Numbered from the stretch's first letter, positions 34,855-43,710 are shown. The stretch: 64,000 nt of DNA from Microbispora oryzae (GCF_017896165.1 NZ_JAFCNB010000010.1:186001-250000); one strand, 5' to 3'. The notes: a model not told the origin generated them from the sequence alone. A program made the numbers and translations.

Positions 34855-36414
34855 ATGCCTGGGGAGCGTGACGAGGACTCCGGCGTCCGCGTCGGAGGCG
34901 ACGGCTACGGCGGGGTGCGCATCGCCGCCACACGCGCCCGCAGGAAGCGGACAAGCCTCCGATCCGTCATCATCTCCGGCTCCCTGTCGGGAGCGGTCCT
35001 GCTCGGCTCCGGGTTCCTGTGGCTGGTGCCCAACTACGCCGCCAGCCAGATCCAGTCGGTGGACGCGGGAACGAGCGAGACGGGCCCGCGCGGCGCGATG
35101 AACGTCCTGCTGGTCGGCGTCGACAAGCGCGACGACCTGAGCCGCAGGCAGCAGAACCAGCTCCATCTGGGCCGTGAGGCCGGCCAGCGCAGCGACACGA
35201 TGATGGTGGTCCACCTCTCCGCGGACCACCGCAAGGTGACCGTGGTCAGCCTGCCGCGCGACACCTGGACGAACATCCCCGGCAAGGGCACCCACAAGAT
35301 CAACTCGGCGTACCAGTTCGGCGGGCCGAAGCTCGCCGTACAGACCGTGGAGCAGGCGACCGGGCTGCGGATCAACCACTACATCGAAGTCAACGTCCTC
35401 GGCTTCATCGGCGTCGTCGAGTCACTCGGCGGGGTCACCGTCTGCACGCCGGTCGCCATCGACGACCCCAAGACCAAGCTGACGCTCCAGCCCGGCACGT
35501 ACAACCTCGACGGGGTCAAGGCGCTCGCCTACGCCCGCACCCGGGCCACCGCGCGGTCCGACCTCGACCGGATCGACCGGCAGCAGCAGGTCATCTCCGC
35601 GCTGCTCCACGAGGCGCTCAGCGGCGGCACACTGACCAATCCCGCCAGGCTGGCCGGTTTCGTGAACTCCACCCTGAAGACCATCACGGTGGACAACGCG
35701 CTCGCCCACGACCTGCTCGGCCTGGCCGGCCAGCTCAAAGACGTGTCCACCGACGACGTGTCGTTCGCGACCGTGCCGCTGGCGGACGTGAACTACCGGG
35801 CGCCGACGGGCGAGTCGGCGGTGCTGTGGGACAAGGCGGGGGCACGGGACCTGTTCCGGCGCATCGACGCCGACCAGCCCCTCGTGGAGCCGACCGGCAA
35901 GCCGTCCGGGGGGCCGTCCGGCGCCGCCTCCGGAGCGCCGTCGCCGGCGGTGTCGGGAGCCGCCTCGGGAGCGCCTTCCGGCGCGCCGTCGGGGGCGCCT
36001 TCCGGAGCCGCGACGCCCGCGCCGTCCCCGGCCGCGCTGACCATCCCGCCGGGGCGCATCTCGATCCGCGTGCTCAACGGCACCCTCATCAAGGGCCTGG
36101 GGGCCAGGACGAAGTCCGCGCTGCTCGGCGCCGGCTTCATGGTGCCGGGCGCGCCCGGAGACACCCAGCGCCGCGACTTCGCCACCACCGTCGTCCGCTA
36201 CCCGCCCGGACGGGAGGACTCCGCGCGCACGGTCGCCGCGGCGATCCCGGGCGCCGAGCTGCGGGAGCTGCCTGACGTCAACGGCATCGAGGTCGTGGTC
36301 GGTCAGAACAGTCACGATGTCAAGAAGGTGACGGTCGCCGTCGCGCCGCCGGCCGCCGGCCCCGGGGCCGCCCCGGCCGCCCGTACCGCGACGCAGAACA
36401 TCTGTAAGGCGTGA
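34855..36414 (+). CDS. LytR-CpsA-Psr (LCP) family cell-wall ligase with LytR_C domain
   Basis: The 519-residue protein starts at ATG 34855 (GGAGGA upstream). A 40-residue basic cytoplasmic tail is followed by a membrane helix (about 38-62). The LCP domain (about 80-310) has MNVLLVGVDKRDD, QRSDTMMVVHL and VVSLPRDTWTNIPG, which supply the conserved Arg/Asp residues, and RTRATARSDLDRIDRQQ (Arg-rich pyrophosphate-binding loop). A Ser/Gly/Ala/Pro linker (about 345-395) leads to a LytR_C domain (ISIRVLNGTLIKGLGA). It would transfer the finished glycopolymer from its lipid carrier to peptidoglycan. This is the second LCP gene in the window; each sits beside a glycan gene set. Confidence 0.92.
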   Translation: MPGERDEDSGVRVGGDGYGGVRIAATRARRKRTSLRSVIISGSLSGAVLLGSGFLWLVPNYAASQIQSVDAGTSETGPRGAMNVLLVGVDKRDDLSRRQQNQLHLGREAGQRSDTMMVVHLSADHRKVTVVSLPRDTWTNIPGKGTHKINSAYQFGGPKLAVQTVEQATGLRINHYIEVNVLGFIGVVESLGGVTVCTPVAIDDPKTKLTLQPGTYNLDGVKALAYARTRATARSDLDRIDRQQQVISALLHEALSGGTLTNPARLAGFVNSTLKTITVDNALAHDLLGLAGQLKDVSTDDVSFATVPLADVNYRAPTGESAVLWDKAGARDLFRRIDADQPLVEPTGKPSGGPSGAASGAPSPAVSGAASGAPSGAPSGAPSGAATPAPSPAALTIPPGRISIRVLNGTLIKGLGARTKSALLGAGFMVPGAPGDTQRRDFATTVVRYPPGREDSARTVAAAIPGAELRELPDVNGIEVVVGQNSHDVKKVTVAVAPPAAGPGAAPAARTATQNICKA

Positions 36415-36427
36415 CGGGCGGGTCCGT

Positions 36428-36446
36428 CTCCGCGTCCCCTGCGGAG
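36428..36446 (+). terminator. Possible terminator after the second LCP gene
   Basis: CTCCGC-GTCCCCT-GCGGAG forms a 6-bp stem 14 bases after the stop codon. No T-run follows, so the call is weak. Confidence 0.4.
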
Positions 36447-36603
36447 AATGCCACCCCGCGACAGCCTCATACAGAAATAGTCTGAAATTTTCACTCATTT
36501 CAGTTGCGATCATTTGCGCGGCTATTCGCGACATCTCCTCGATAAGCCGCAAAACCGGCCGCAGCATCTCGTTCATGCCGCCTGTACGGCCCCGGGCGCG
36601 CCG

Positions 36604-36632
36604 TTGACGGCCCTGATCACCCTTCTTAACGT
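36604..36632 (+). promoter_or_regulatory. Sigma-70-like promoter for the polyester hydrolase gene
   Basis: TTGACG (36604-36609), a 17-base spacer and TAACGT (36627-36632) form a near-consensus housekeeping promoter about 130 bases upstream of the ATG at 36766. Overlapping GACGTC repeats just downstream (around 36634-36650) could bind a regulator. Confidence 0.55.
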
Positions 36633-36765
36633 CTGACGTCCGACGTCCGGTTCGATGCGCCTGGAGCTCCCCGCTCCCCTTCGGCCGCCGGCCGATCCGG
36701 CGCCGCCTCTCCGTACCGGCCATCACGACCGCCGTCGGGACATGACCAGTGGACAGGAGCGTGCA

Positions 36766-38124
36766 ATGTCTTCAGCCGAGACCCCGGGAACGATTCCCCG
36801 CCGCGTCCCCGACCCCCACCGGGCCGGCGTCCGATCGCCACGACGCCCGCGGACCGGATTCCTCGCCGGGATCGTGGCCGCTCTCCTGGTGTTAGTCGGC
36901 TCCGTCACGATGAGCACGGCGTCCGCCGCGACCAACCCGTACGAGCGAGGACCGGCCCCCACCGGGACCAGCGTCGCCGCGGACCGCGGACCGTTCGCCA
37001 CCGCGCAGCTGACCGTCGCCAAGGGCAACGGATTCGGCGGCGGCGTCGTCTACTACCCGACCGACACAAGCCAGGGAACCTTCGGCGCCATCGCGATCGC
37101 CCCCGGCTACGGCACCGAGTGGCGCTGGTACGCGTGGCTCGGCCCGCGGCTGGCCTCGTTCGGTTTCGTCGTCCTGGGCATCGAGACCAACAGCCTCGAC
37201 GACTACGCCGACGCCCGGGGCGCCCAGTTGCTCTCCGCCCTGGACTGGCTGGTCGACAGCAGCCCGGTGCGCGACCGGGTCGACCGCACCCGCCTAGCTG
37301 TGGGAGGGCACTCCATGGGCGGTGGCGGCGCCCTGACCGCGGCGATCCAGCGCCCGTCCCTGATGACCGCGATCGGGATGGCGCCGTACGTGCCCGACGG
37401 CATCCTCCGCACCATCAAAATTCCGACGGTGCTGTTCGGCGGCCAGACCGACACCACGGTGACCCCGTCGTACCTCGCGAGCGCGTACGCCACGATTCCC
37501 GCCACCGTCCAGCGCGCCTATCCCGAGATCGCCAACGAGGGCCACGGCTTCGCCGCCGGCGGCGGCGGCGGAAACTCGGGCGCCTTCGCGCGCACCATGA
37601 TGATCTGGATGAAGGTGTTCATCGACAAGGACACCCGCTACACGGGATTCCTGTGCCCGACCCTCTCCAACATGAGCGGCATATCGAAGTATCAGGCCAG
37701 TTGCCCGCTCGGGCCGACCAGTGGGCCGTCACAGTCGCCGTCGAGCAGCCCCTCGTCGACGCCGTCGTCCTCCCCCTCGTCGACGCCCTCGGTCTCGCCT
37801 TCGTCGACGCCGTCCGCATCGCCGCCCGGTGGTCCCTGCCGCGCGACGTACCGTACGGTCAACTCGTGGTCCGGCGGCTATCAGGGTGAGGTCACGGTGA
37901 CCGCGGGCGGCTCGGCGGTCAACGGCTGGACCGTCAAGTGGGCCCTCAGCGGCGGCCAGTCCGTCACTCAGGTCTGGAACGGCACGCTGAGCGCCAGCGG
38001 CTCCAACGTGTCGGTGAGCAACGCCTCCTACAACGGCTCACTCGGGGCGGGCGCGTCGACCACGTTCGGCTTCCTCGCCAACGGCACGCCGTCGACCCCG
38101 TCCCCCACCTGCACCAGCCCGTGA
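36766..38124 (+). CDS. Secreted polyester hydrolase (cutinase/PETase-like) with C-terminal CBM2
   Basis: The 452-residue protein starts at ATG 36766 (AGGAG upstream). An N-terminal Arg-rich region and hydrophobic helix end in ASA, a signal-peptide cleavage site near residue 54. The mature part begins ATNPYERGPAPT, as in Thermobifida-type cutinases. The alpha/beta-hydrolase triad is visible: Ser183 in GHSMGGGG, Asp229 in GGQTD, His260 in EGHGF. FLCP and SCPL supply the usual disulfide (Cys297-Cys313). A Ser/Pro/Thr linker (about 320-355) leads to a CBM2-type domain bounded by Cys358 and Cys449, with Trp368, Trp388 and Trp404. Family members cleave cutin and synthetic polyesters. Tyr208 replaces the Trp usually found near the substrate cleft. 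Confidence 0.88.
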   Translation: MSSAETPGTIPRRVPDPHRAGVRSPRRPRTGFLAGIVAALLVLVGSVTMSTASAATNPYERGPAPTGTSVAADRGPFATAQLTVAKGNGFGGGVVYYPTDTSQGTFGAIAIAPGYGTEWRWYAWLGPRLASFGFVVLGIETNSLDDYADARGAQLLSALDWLVDSSPVRDRVDRTRLAVGGHSMGGGGALTAAIQRPSLMTAIGMAPYVPDGILRTIKIPTVLFGGQTDTTVTPSYLASAYATIPATVQRAYPEIANEGHGFAAGGGGGNSGAFARTMMIWMKVFIDKDTRYTGFLCPTLSNMSGISKYQASCPLGPTSGPSQSPSSSPSSTPSSSPSSTPSVSPSSTPSASPPGGPCRATYRTVNSWSGGYQGEVTVTAGGSAVNGWTVKWALSGGQSVTQVWNGTLSASGSNVSVSNASYNGSLGAGASTTFGFLANGTPSTPSPTCTSP

Positions 38125-38309
38125 GCGCGGCCGGCACCAGGCCGTAGACCGGCACCGAGGAAGCGGATGGACCGCGCCCGACCGGCACGAACGGCGCGGA
38201 CACTGCGACCGGCACGAAACGGCGCGAGGCGGGCGTAACGGCGCTCGCCTCGCGCTCCTTTGCTCCCGCTTCCACTGAGGTGCATTTCGCGCGGCCGTTT
38301 CCATTTGAA

Positions 38310-38323
38310 TCGAATCGATTCGA
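38310..38323. promoter_or_regulatory. Distal operator-like palindrome
   Basis: TCGAATCGATTCGA is a perfect 14-bp palindrome, identical in its 12-bp core to the site at 38639-38650. The central CG and flanking symmetry are typical of LacI-family operators. It lies 328 bp upstream of the proximal site and could support looping. Confidence 0.55.
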
Positions 38324-38603
38324 CGGCAGTGGCCGCACGCCCCGGCAAATGGCTCTCGCGACGCGACTTGTCCCGAGGCGCACAGAGCCCGGCGATTCGT
38401 CCTTTTTCCGAATCGGCGCCGCTTTTCGCCATTTAGTCAACCGTGAGCATCCGGGCGAGTAGCGGACAGACCGAGGGGCGCCGGCGTGTCGGTCCGGCCG
38501 CGCGTCCGGCTCGCCCCCCTGAGGCGCCCAGTCCCCCCTTCCTCACGCCGCCTCCGGCCGTAACGGGGACGTGGCGACGATGTGGCGCGGATGTTTCGCG
38601 CTC

Positions 38604-38633
38604 TTGACCATCCCACCGGAACGCGCTTATGGT
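38604..38633 (+). promoter_or_regulatory. Sigma-70-like promoter of the LamG/GH gene
   Basis: TTGACC (38604-38609), an 18-base spacer and TATGGT (38628-38633). The predicted transcription start near 38640 falls inside the operator-like palindrome beginning at 38638. Confidence 0.6.
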
Positions 38634-38637
38634 CCGA

Positions 38638-38665
38638 TCGAATCGATTCGGCGAATCGGTTCGAA
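38638..38665. promoter_or_regulatory. Two adjacent operator-like palindromes over the transcription start
   Basis: CGAATCGATTCG (38639-38650) and CGAATCGGTTCG (38652-38663) lie side by side, one base apart, directly after the -10 element. Their position implies repression. No LacI-type gene is present in the window, so the regulator would act from elsewhere. Confidence 0.6.
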
Positions 38666-38698
38666 CATCCCCCCGCACTACCTGATTGAGGAAAGCGC

Positions 38699-41600
38699 AT
38701 GGCTGAATCCTCGTCCCGGCCCGCACGCGGGCGCATCCTCCGCGCCGGCCTCGCCTCCATGCTCGCGCTGACCACTGTCCCGATGGCCGCCTTGCCGGCT
38801 CTCAGCGCCGACGCACCGGCTCTCATCCTCCACTACGACTTCGACGGTGACCTGTCCGGCGGCGTCGTCAAGGACAGCTCTCCGTCCGGCCTCGACGGCA
38901 CGCTGGCCAACCCCGGCGCGACGACGACCACGACGGGGCCCGACGGCACACCCGCGCTGTCGCTGCCCGGCGGAGCCACAGGCTCGCAGACCGCCCCCTA
39001 TGTGACGATTCCGAATGGCCTGTTCCGCGACCGTCACGCCATGACGATCTCCGCTTGGCTGAAGTGGGCCGGCGGCCCCGACTTCCAGTGGGTCTACAAC
39101 CTCGGCAAGGACGCGGCGACCGCCACCTTCGTCACCCCCTCCTACGCCGGCGACGCGACCATGCGGTCGTCCATCAAGCCCGTCAACGGCAACGCCGAAG
39201 TGGGCGTGCCCGGAGCGCAGAAGCTGCCCACCGGCCAGTGGGTCAACCTCGTCACCACGATCGACGGCAAGACGCTGACCTACTACGTCGACGGCGTGCC
39301 GATCGGCAGCGTCGCCGCGTCGATCGACCTGGCCGCGGTGATGCACTCCGACACCAACCGCACCTCCGGCTACCTGGGCAAGCCGTTCTGGGGCGGGCAC
39401 CCGTTCCTCGCCGGAGACCTCGACGACTTCCGGGTCTACGACGGCGCCATGGACGCCGCGGCGGTCGCCGGGCTGGCCGGCGACCACCTGGCCGCCATCA
39501 CGACGGTCGACCAGACCTCCCTCCAGATCACCACGTACGGCGGCGTCGCGCCGGCCCTCCCCAGGACGGTCAACGCGCAGTTCTCCGACGGCATCCGCCG
39601 CGGCGTCCCGGTCACCTGGGACGCGATCGACCCCGCGCAGTACGCCAAGCCCGGCCAGTTCACGGTCAAGGGCACCGCGGCCGGCGCGGCGGTCCAGGCG
39701 ACCGTCCAGGTGCTCAGCAACGACCTGACCGTCGACCTCGGCACCGAGACCGGCGCCTTCCACGGCGGCGCGTCCGGCACCCTCTACGGCGTGTACGGCG
39801 AGGGCGTGCCGAGCGCCAACCTCCTCGAAGGCATGAAGTTGCGCACGGTCGCGACCAAGGCCCAGGACGGCCCCCAGCACCCGGGCGCCGACGCCCTGGA
39901 GGTGGTCAGGCCACTGGCCGACAGCACCGACGGCGACGTGTACATCTACATGACGGACATCTACCGAGGCTTCCCCTACGAGTGGCCCGGCAGCACACCC
40001 GAGGAGAAGCTGAACGACTTCAAGGCGAAGATCGCCAAGCAGGTCGACCAGGCGCTCAAGCTCGACCCGAAATATCAGGACAACATTGTCTTCGTGCCGT
40101 TCAACGAACCCGAGGGCAACATGTTCGGCACCGGGACGTGGAGCTACAACAAGATCAGCTGGCTCAGCGACCCGCAGTACTACTTCAAGGCGTGGGACGA
40201 CGTCTACGCCCTGATCAAGGGCAAGATGCCCGAGGCCAGGATCGCGGGACCCAACACCAGCGTGCTCTACGACCAGGTAAAGGGCTACCTCCAGCACGTC
40301 CTGCAGGCGGGCACCGTCCCCGACGTCATCACCTGGCACGAGCTGGGCGACCCGGCCCGCATCCGTACGGACGTCGCCAAGTATCGGCAGTGGGAGCAGG
40401 CCGCCTTCAAGGGCACCGCGTACGAGGGTAGGCAACTGCCGATCAACCTGGACGAGTACGCCTTCAACTACCACACCTCGGTGCCCGGCCAGATGGTCCA
40501 GTGGGCCTCCGCCATCGAGGAGTCGAAGGCCGACGCGGACATCGCGTACTGGAACATCGACGGCAACCTGTCCGACTCGGCCGTGCAGGACAACCGCGGC
40601 AACGGCCAGTGGTGGCTGCTGCACGCCTACAGCCAGATGACCGGTGACACGGTCAAGGTCGTCCCGCCGCGGCCGAACGTCAGCTACACCCTCCAGGGCG
40701 TCGCCACACTCGACAAGGACAAGTCGCAGGCCCGGGCCCTGTTCGGCGGCACGTCCGGCCAGGCCGGGATCCACTTCGACCACGTCGACACCACGCTGTT
40801 CGGCGACACCGTCCACGCCCTGGTCCAGGAGATCCCGTGGACCGGCCAGCTCGGCGACTCCGCTCAGCCCCGCGTCCTCGCCGAGCTGAACCAGAAGGTC
40901 GAGGACGGCTCGGTGAGCTTCGGCTTCGGGTCCACGCTGCCCGCGTTGAAGGAGGCGTCGGCGTACCAGATCATCCTCACCCCCGGCGGCCACGCCACCT
41001 CGGCCGCCGCTGAGACGACCCTCTGGCAGGCCACGTACGAGGCGGAGAAGGCCGATCACACCGGCACCGGCTACAGCGTGAACGGCCCCGAGGGCACGCC
41101 GTCCGACGTCGGCAAGTTCTACACCTCCGGCGGCTACGACGTCGGCGGAATGCGCACCGGCTCCGACGTGACCCTGAACTTCGCGGTGTCGGTCCCGCAG
41201 CAGGGCACGTACGACCTGTCCGTCTTCGCGAACTCGCTGAACACCTACGACGCGGTCCAGGCGCAGGGCCCGACCAACGTCTTCCTGCGCGTCGACGGCG
41301 GCGCCGAGCAGGAGATCCACCTCCCGCTCGGATACAAGTGGGTGGTCTGGGACCACGCCGACACCAAGGTCGCGCTGTCCAAGGGCGACCACACGATCAC
41401 CCTGGCGACCAGGAGCCTCGACGGTGCCCGCGGCACCAAGGGCGACGCCATCATCGACAAGATCGACCTCTCGCTCGCCAACCCGGCGGCCGAGACGGCG
41501 ATCTACGAGGCCGAGTACGCCACGCTCGACGGCGCGCACACGGACTACACCCGCAAGAAGGTCTCCGGCGCGGGCGTCGCGGCGCTGTCCAAGGACCAGA

Positions 41601-42325
41601 CGGCGACGTTCTGGGTCTACTCCCCCGTCGACGGGGAGGCGACCGTCAACGTCGACACCGCCGGCGGCGGCCGAGGCTGGCTCGACGTCAACGGCCGGCG
41701 CATCGACGGCGTCAACGCCTCGAAGAAGCTGAAGGTGTTCCTGTCCGGCGGGATCAACAAGATCACCATGACCGGCCAGTCCGGCAAGCTCCTCCTGGAC
41801 CGCCTCCGCGTCACCCCCGGCGGGGACGACCTCAAGCCCACGTGGTACGAGGCCGAGTCGGCCCGGATCGCCGGCACCGCCAAGGTCGCCGGCTACCCGC
41901 TGGCGAGCGGCGGCAAGGCGGTGACGGACATCGGCGGCGCCCCCGGCAACGCCAACACCCTCACCTTCGACGTCACCGCCGCCAAGAAGGGCACCTACGC
42001 CCTGACGGTCCGCTACTCCAACCCCGAGCAGTCGCCCGCCTCCCACTACAACCCCGACCCCCTGGCACGTCACGCCGAGATCTCGGTCAACGGCGCCGCG
42101 CCGCGGCGGACGTGGTTCCCCCACTCCTTCCACGCGGACAACTTCTGGGAGCTGAGCATCCCGGTCGAGCTCAAGAAGGGAGCGAACACCATCAGCTTCG
42201 GCTCGCAGGAACTGCCCAACTTCGACGGCGACACCTACATCTCCGACACCTTCCCGGACATCCTGCTCCGGTCGAAGTACGCCCCGATCGTCGACAAGAT
42301 CGCGGTCACGCCGTTCACCAAGTAG
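38699..42325 (+). CDS. Secreted multimodular glycoside hydrolase: LamG, Ig-like, GH39-like catalytic domain, CBM-like modules
   Basis: The 1208-residue protein starts at ATG 38699 (GAGGAAA upstream), with a signal peptide ending near residue 37 (ALSADAPA). Modules in order are: a LamG/concanavalin-like domain (about 42-255), a bacterial Ig-like domain (about 268-340, VTWDAIDPAQYAKPGQFTVKG), and a TIM-barrel glycosidase domain (about 345-700). The last has FVPFNEPEGN (Glu470, candidate acid/base), TWHELGD and INLDEYAF (Glu586, candidate nucleophile), typical of clan GH-A/GH39-like enzymes. Three carbohydrate-binding-like modules follow, each opening with YEAE (about 778, 944 and 1050). It probably hydrolyses a plant or microbial polysaccharide; the substrate is unknown. 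Operator-like palindromes cover its promoter, and a perfect hairpin terminator follows. Confidence 0.82.
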   Translation: MAESSSRPARGRILRAGLASMLALTTVPMAALPALSADAPALILHYDFDGDLSGGVVKDSSPSGLDGTLANPGATTTTTGPDGTPALSLPGGATGSQTAPYVTIPNGLFRDRHAMTISAWLKWAGGPDFQWVYNLGKDAATATFVTPSYAGDATMRSSIKPVNGNAEVGVPGAQKLPTGQWVNLVTTIDGKTLTYYVDGVPIGSVAASIDLAAVMHSDTNRTSGYLGKPFWGGHPFLAGDLDDFRVYDGAMDAAAVAGLAGDHLAAITTVDQTSLQITTYGGVAPALPRTVNAQFSDGIRRGVPVTWDAIDPAQYAKPGQFTVKGTAAGAAVQATVQVLSNDLTVDLGTETGAFHGGASGTLYGVYGEGVPSANLLEGMKLRTVATKAQDGPQHPGADALEVVRPLADSTDGDVYIYMTDIYRGFPYEWPGSTPEEKLNDFKAKIAKQVDQALKLDPKYQDNIVFVPFNEPEGNMFGTGTWSYNKISWLSDPQYYFKAWDDVYALIKGKMPEARIAGPNTSVLYDQVKGYLQHVLQAGTVPDVITWHELGDPARIRTDVAKYRQWEQAAFKGTAYEGRQLPINLDEYAFNYHTSVPGQMVQWASAIEESKADADIAYWNIDGNLSDSAVQDNRGNGQWWLLHAYSQMTGDTVKVVPPRPNVSYTLQGVATLDKDKSQARALFGGTSGQAGIHFDHVDTTLFGDTVHALVQEIPWTGQLGDSAQPRVLAELNQKVEDGSVSFGFGSTLPALKEASAYQIILTPGGHATSAAAETTLWQATYEAEKADHTGTGYSVNGPEGTPSDVGKFYTSGGYDVGGMRTGSDVTLNFAVSVPQQGTYDLSVFANSLNTYDAVQAQGPTNVFLRVDGGAEQEIHLPLGYKWVVWDHADTKVALSKGDHTITLATRSLDGARGTKGDAIIDKIDLSLANPAAETAIYEAEYATLDGAHTDYTRKKVSGAGVAALSKDQTATFWVYSPVDGEATVNVDTAGGGRGWLDVNGRRIDGVNASKKLKVFLSGGINKITMTGQSGKLLLDRLRVTPGGDDLKPTWYEAESARIAGTAKVAGYPLASGGKAVTDIGGAPGNANTLTFDVTAAKKGTYALTVRYSNPEQSPASHYNPDPLARHAEISVNGAAPRRTWFPHSFHADNFWELSIPVELKKGANTISFGSQELPNFDGDTYISDTFPDILLRSKYAPIVDKIAVTPFTK

Positions 42326-42352
42326 CCGTTCATCAGGTAACAGCCGCCACAC

Positions 42353-42391
42353 CCGATGCCGGACGGGGCACCTCCCCCCGTCCGGCATCGG
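42353..42391. terminator. Strong bidirectional hairpin terminator
   Basis: A perfect 16-bp stem (CCGATGCCGGACGGGG at 42353-42368, reverse complement at 42376-42391) has a 7-base loop. It lies between the convergent glycoside hydrolase gene and the MFS gene ending at 42429, and may serve both. Confidence 0.9.
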
Positions 42392-42428
42392 CGTGTCACG
42401 ACACTCATGGAGCCGGCCGAAGAGGCGA

Positions 42429-43667
42429 TCAGAACGACGATCCAGAGTGAACTCGTGGGGGCCGGCTTCGTCCGGGCCGACGCTCCCGAGGGACTTCTGG
42501 CCTGGCGGCTCGCCCGCTGAGGAGCAGCGAGGCCGCCGTCAGCGCCACGCCGAACCAGACGACACTCGACACACCCAGGTGATCGGCGAACAGTCCGCCG
42601 AACAGCGCCCCGAGGGCGATGGACGTGTTGTACGCCATGGTGTTCAGCGACATCGCGGCTTCGAAGGTGTCGGGGGCCGCGGCCCGCGTCATGTTGAGCT
42701 GGCACAACTGCACGACGCCGAAGGACACCCCCCAGAGGGTCAGCGAGACGATCGAACCGGCCGGGCCGTGCCCGATCGCGAGGAGCAGGAGCAGGGAGAC
42801 CACGAGCCCCGCGCAGCCGACGACGAAACTGCCCCGCAGGCTCCGCTGCACGGTGTATCCGGCGATGAAGTTCCCGGCCGCGCCCCCGACGCCGTAAATC
42901 ATCAGCACCGCGGTGATGAAGAAGGACGAGGCGGAGGCGTTGTCCTCCAGGAAGGGGCGCACGAATGTGTACGCCCCGAAGTGGCCGAGCACGAACAGCA
43001 CCACGGTGAACAGCACCAGACGGAGCGGAACGTTCTTGAGCGGGAGCCCGAAGACCTCCCTGACCGAGACCGCGTTCGCCGACGGCAGCGACGGCACGAC
43101 GGCGATGACCACGAGGAGTACAAGCGCGCCGAGTCCGGCCCAGATGAGAAACGTGGTGCGCCAGTCGGTGAGGCTCTCGACGACCGTGCCCAGCGGTATG
43201 CCCACGACCGTGGCGATCGAGATGCCGGACATCACGACCGCGGCGGCCCTGCTCGCGTGCCGTTCCGGCACGAGGCGCATCGCCATGCTCACGCCGATGG
43301 CCCAGAAAACGCCACTGGCGAATCCCATGACGAGCCGCGTGGTCAGGACCAGCGGATAGTTCGGCGAGACGGCGGTGACGACATTTCCCAGGGCCAGTAT
43401 CGCCAGCAGGGTGGACAGCAGCACGCGCCGGTTGATCCGCCGGGTCCAGGCCACGATGAAGGGGACGCCCAGCCCGGCCGAGACTCCGTACAGCGTCACC
43501 ATCAGCCCGGCGACGCCCACCGAGATGCCCAGACCCGAACTGATCCGGGTGAGCAGGCCGACCGGCATCAACTCCGTGGTGAGGAAGACGAACAGACTGG
43601 CGGTGATCGCGGCAACGCCCAGCCATGACCTCAGGGCCGTTCGCGGACCTCTGTCGCGTGTGACCAT
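42429..43667 (-). CDS. MFS transporter (drug/sugar efflux type)
   Basis: The 412-residue protein starts at ATG 43667, preceded by GGAAAGAAG. It has twelve predicted membrane helices. Motif A-like ARRINRRVLL lies in the loop between helices 2 and 3, and RLVMGFASGVFWAIG resembles helix-4 motifs of the AraJ/arabinose-efflux subgroup. A basic, Ser/Pro-rich tail ends the protein. It follows another MFS gene by 43 bp in the same direction, and both are probably one transcript controlled by the LysR regulator at 45000. The substrate cannot be read from sequence; export of a small toxic compound or sugar is likely. Confidence 0.87.
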   Translation of the reverse strand: MVTRDRGPRTALRSWLGVAAITASLFVFLTTELMPVGLLTRISSGLGISVGVAGLMVTLYGVSAGLGVPFIVAWTRRINRRVLLSTLLAILALGNVVTAVSPNYPLVLTTRLVMGFASGVFWAIGVSMAMRLVPERHASRAAAVVMSGISIATVVGIPLGTVVESLTDWRTTFLIWAGLGALVLLVVIAVVPSLPSANAVSVREVFGLPLKNVPLRLVLFTVVLFVLGHFGAYTFVRPFLEDNASASSFFITAVLMIYGVGGAAGNFIAGYTVQRSLRGSFVVGCAGLVVSLLLLLAIGHGPAGSIVSLTLWGVSFGVVQLCQLNMTRAAAPDTFEAAMSLNTMAYNTSIALGALFGGLFADHLGVSSVVWFGVALTAASLLLSGRAARPEVPRERRPGRSRPPRVHSGSSF

Positions 43668-43710
43668 GTTCTTCTTTCCAGTCGTCTGTCGAATGAGGGG
43701 GGACAACGGG

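Larger units (their letters stand above)
36415..36765. other. Intergenic region upstream of the polyester hydrolase
   Basis: No gene is seen in these 351 bases. They contain a weak hairpin right after the LCP stop, an AT-rich stretch with the dyad CTGAAAT/ATTTCAG (36482-36488 and 36497-36503), and a good sigma-70-like promoter at 36604-36632. The transcript from that promoter would have a leader of about 125 nucleotides. Confidence 0.6.
38125..38698. other. Long regulatory intergenic region before the LamG/GH gene
   Basis: No credible gene is seen in these 574 bases. They contain an imperfect direct repeat (ACCGGCACGAACGGCGCG at 38181-38198, and a copy with one inserted base at 38208-38226), a distal palindromic operator-like site, a promoter, and two adjacent operator-like sites. 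All are listed separately. Confidence 0.6.

Noticed and set aside
38652-38672. GGTTCGAAC-like sequence suggesting a tRNA T-loop
   Set aside because: There is no acceptor stem, anticodon arm or second T-arm strand. It is better explained as one of the CGAATCG operator repeats.
38678-42388. 1236-codon antisense frame opposite the LamG/GH gene
   Set aside because: It consists of Val/Gly/Arg/Asp-rich sequence without motifs, whereas the plus strand has a signal peptide, clear modules, a promoter and a terminator.
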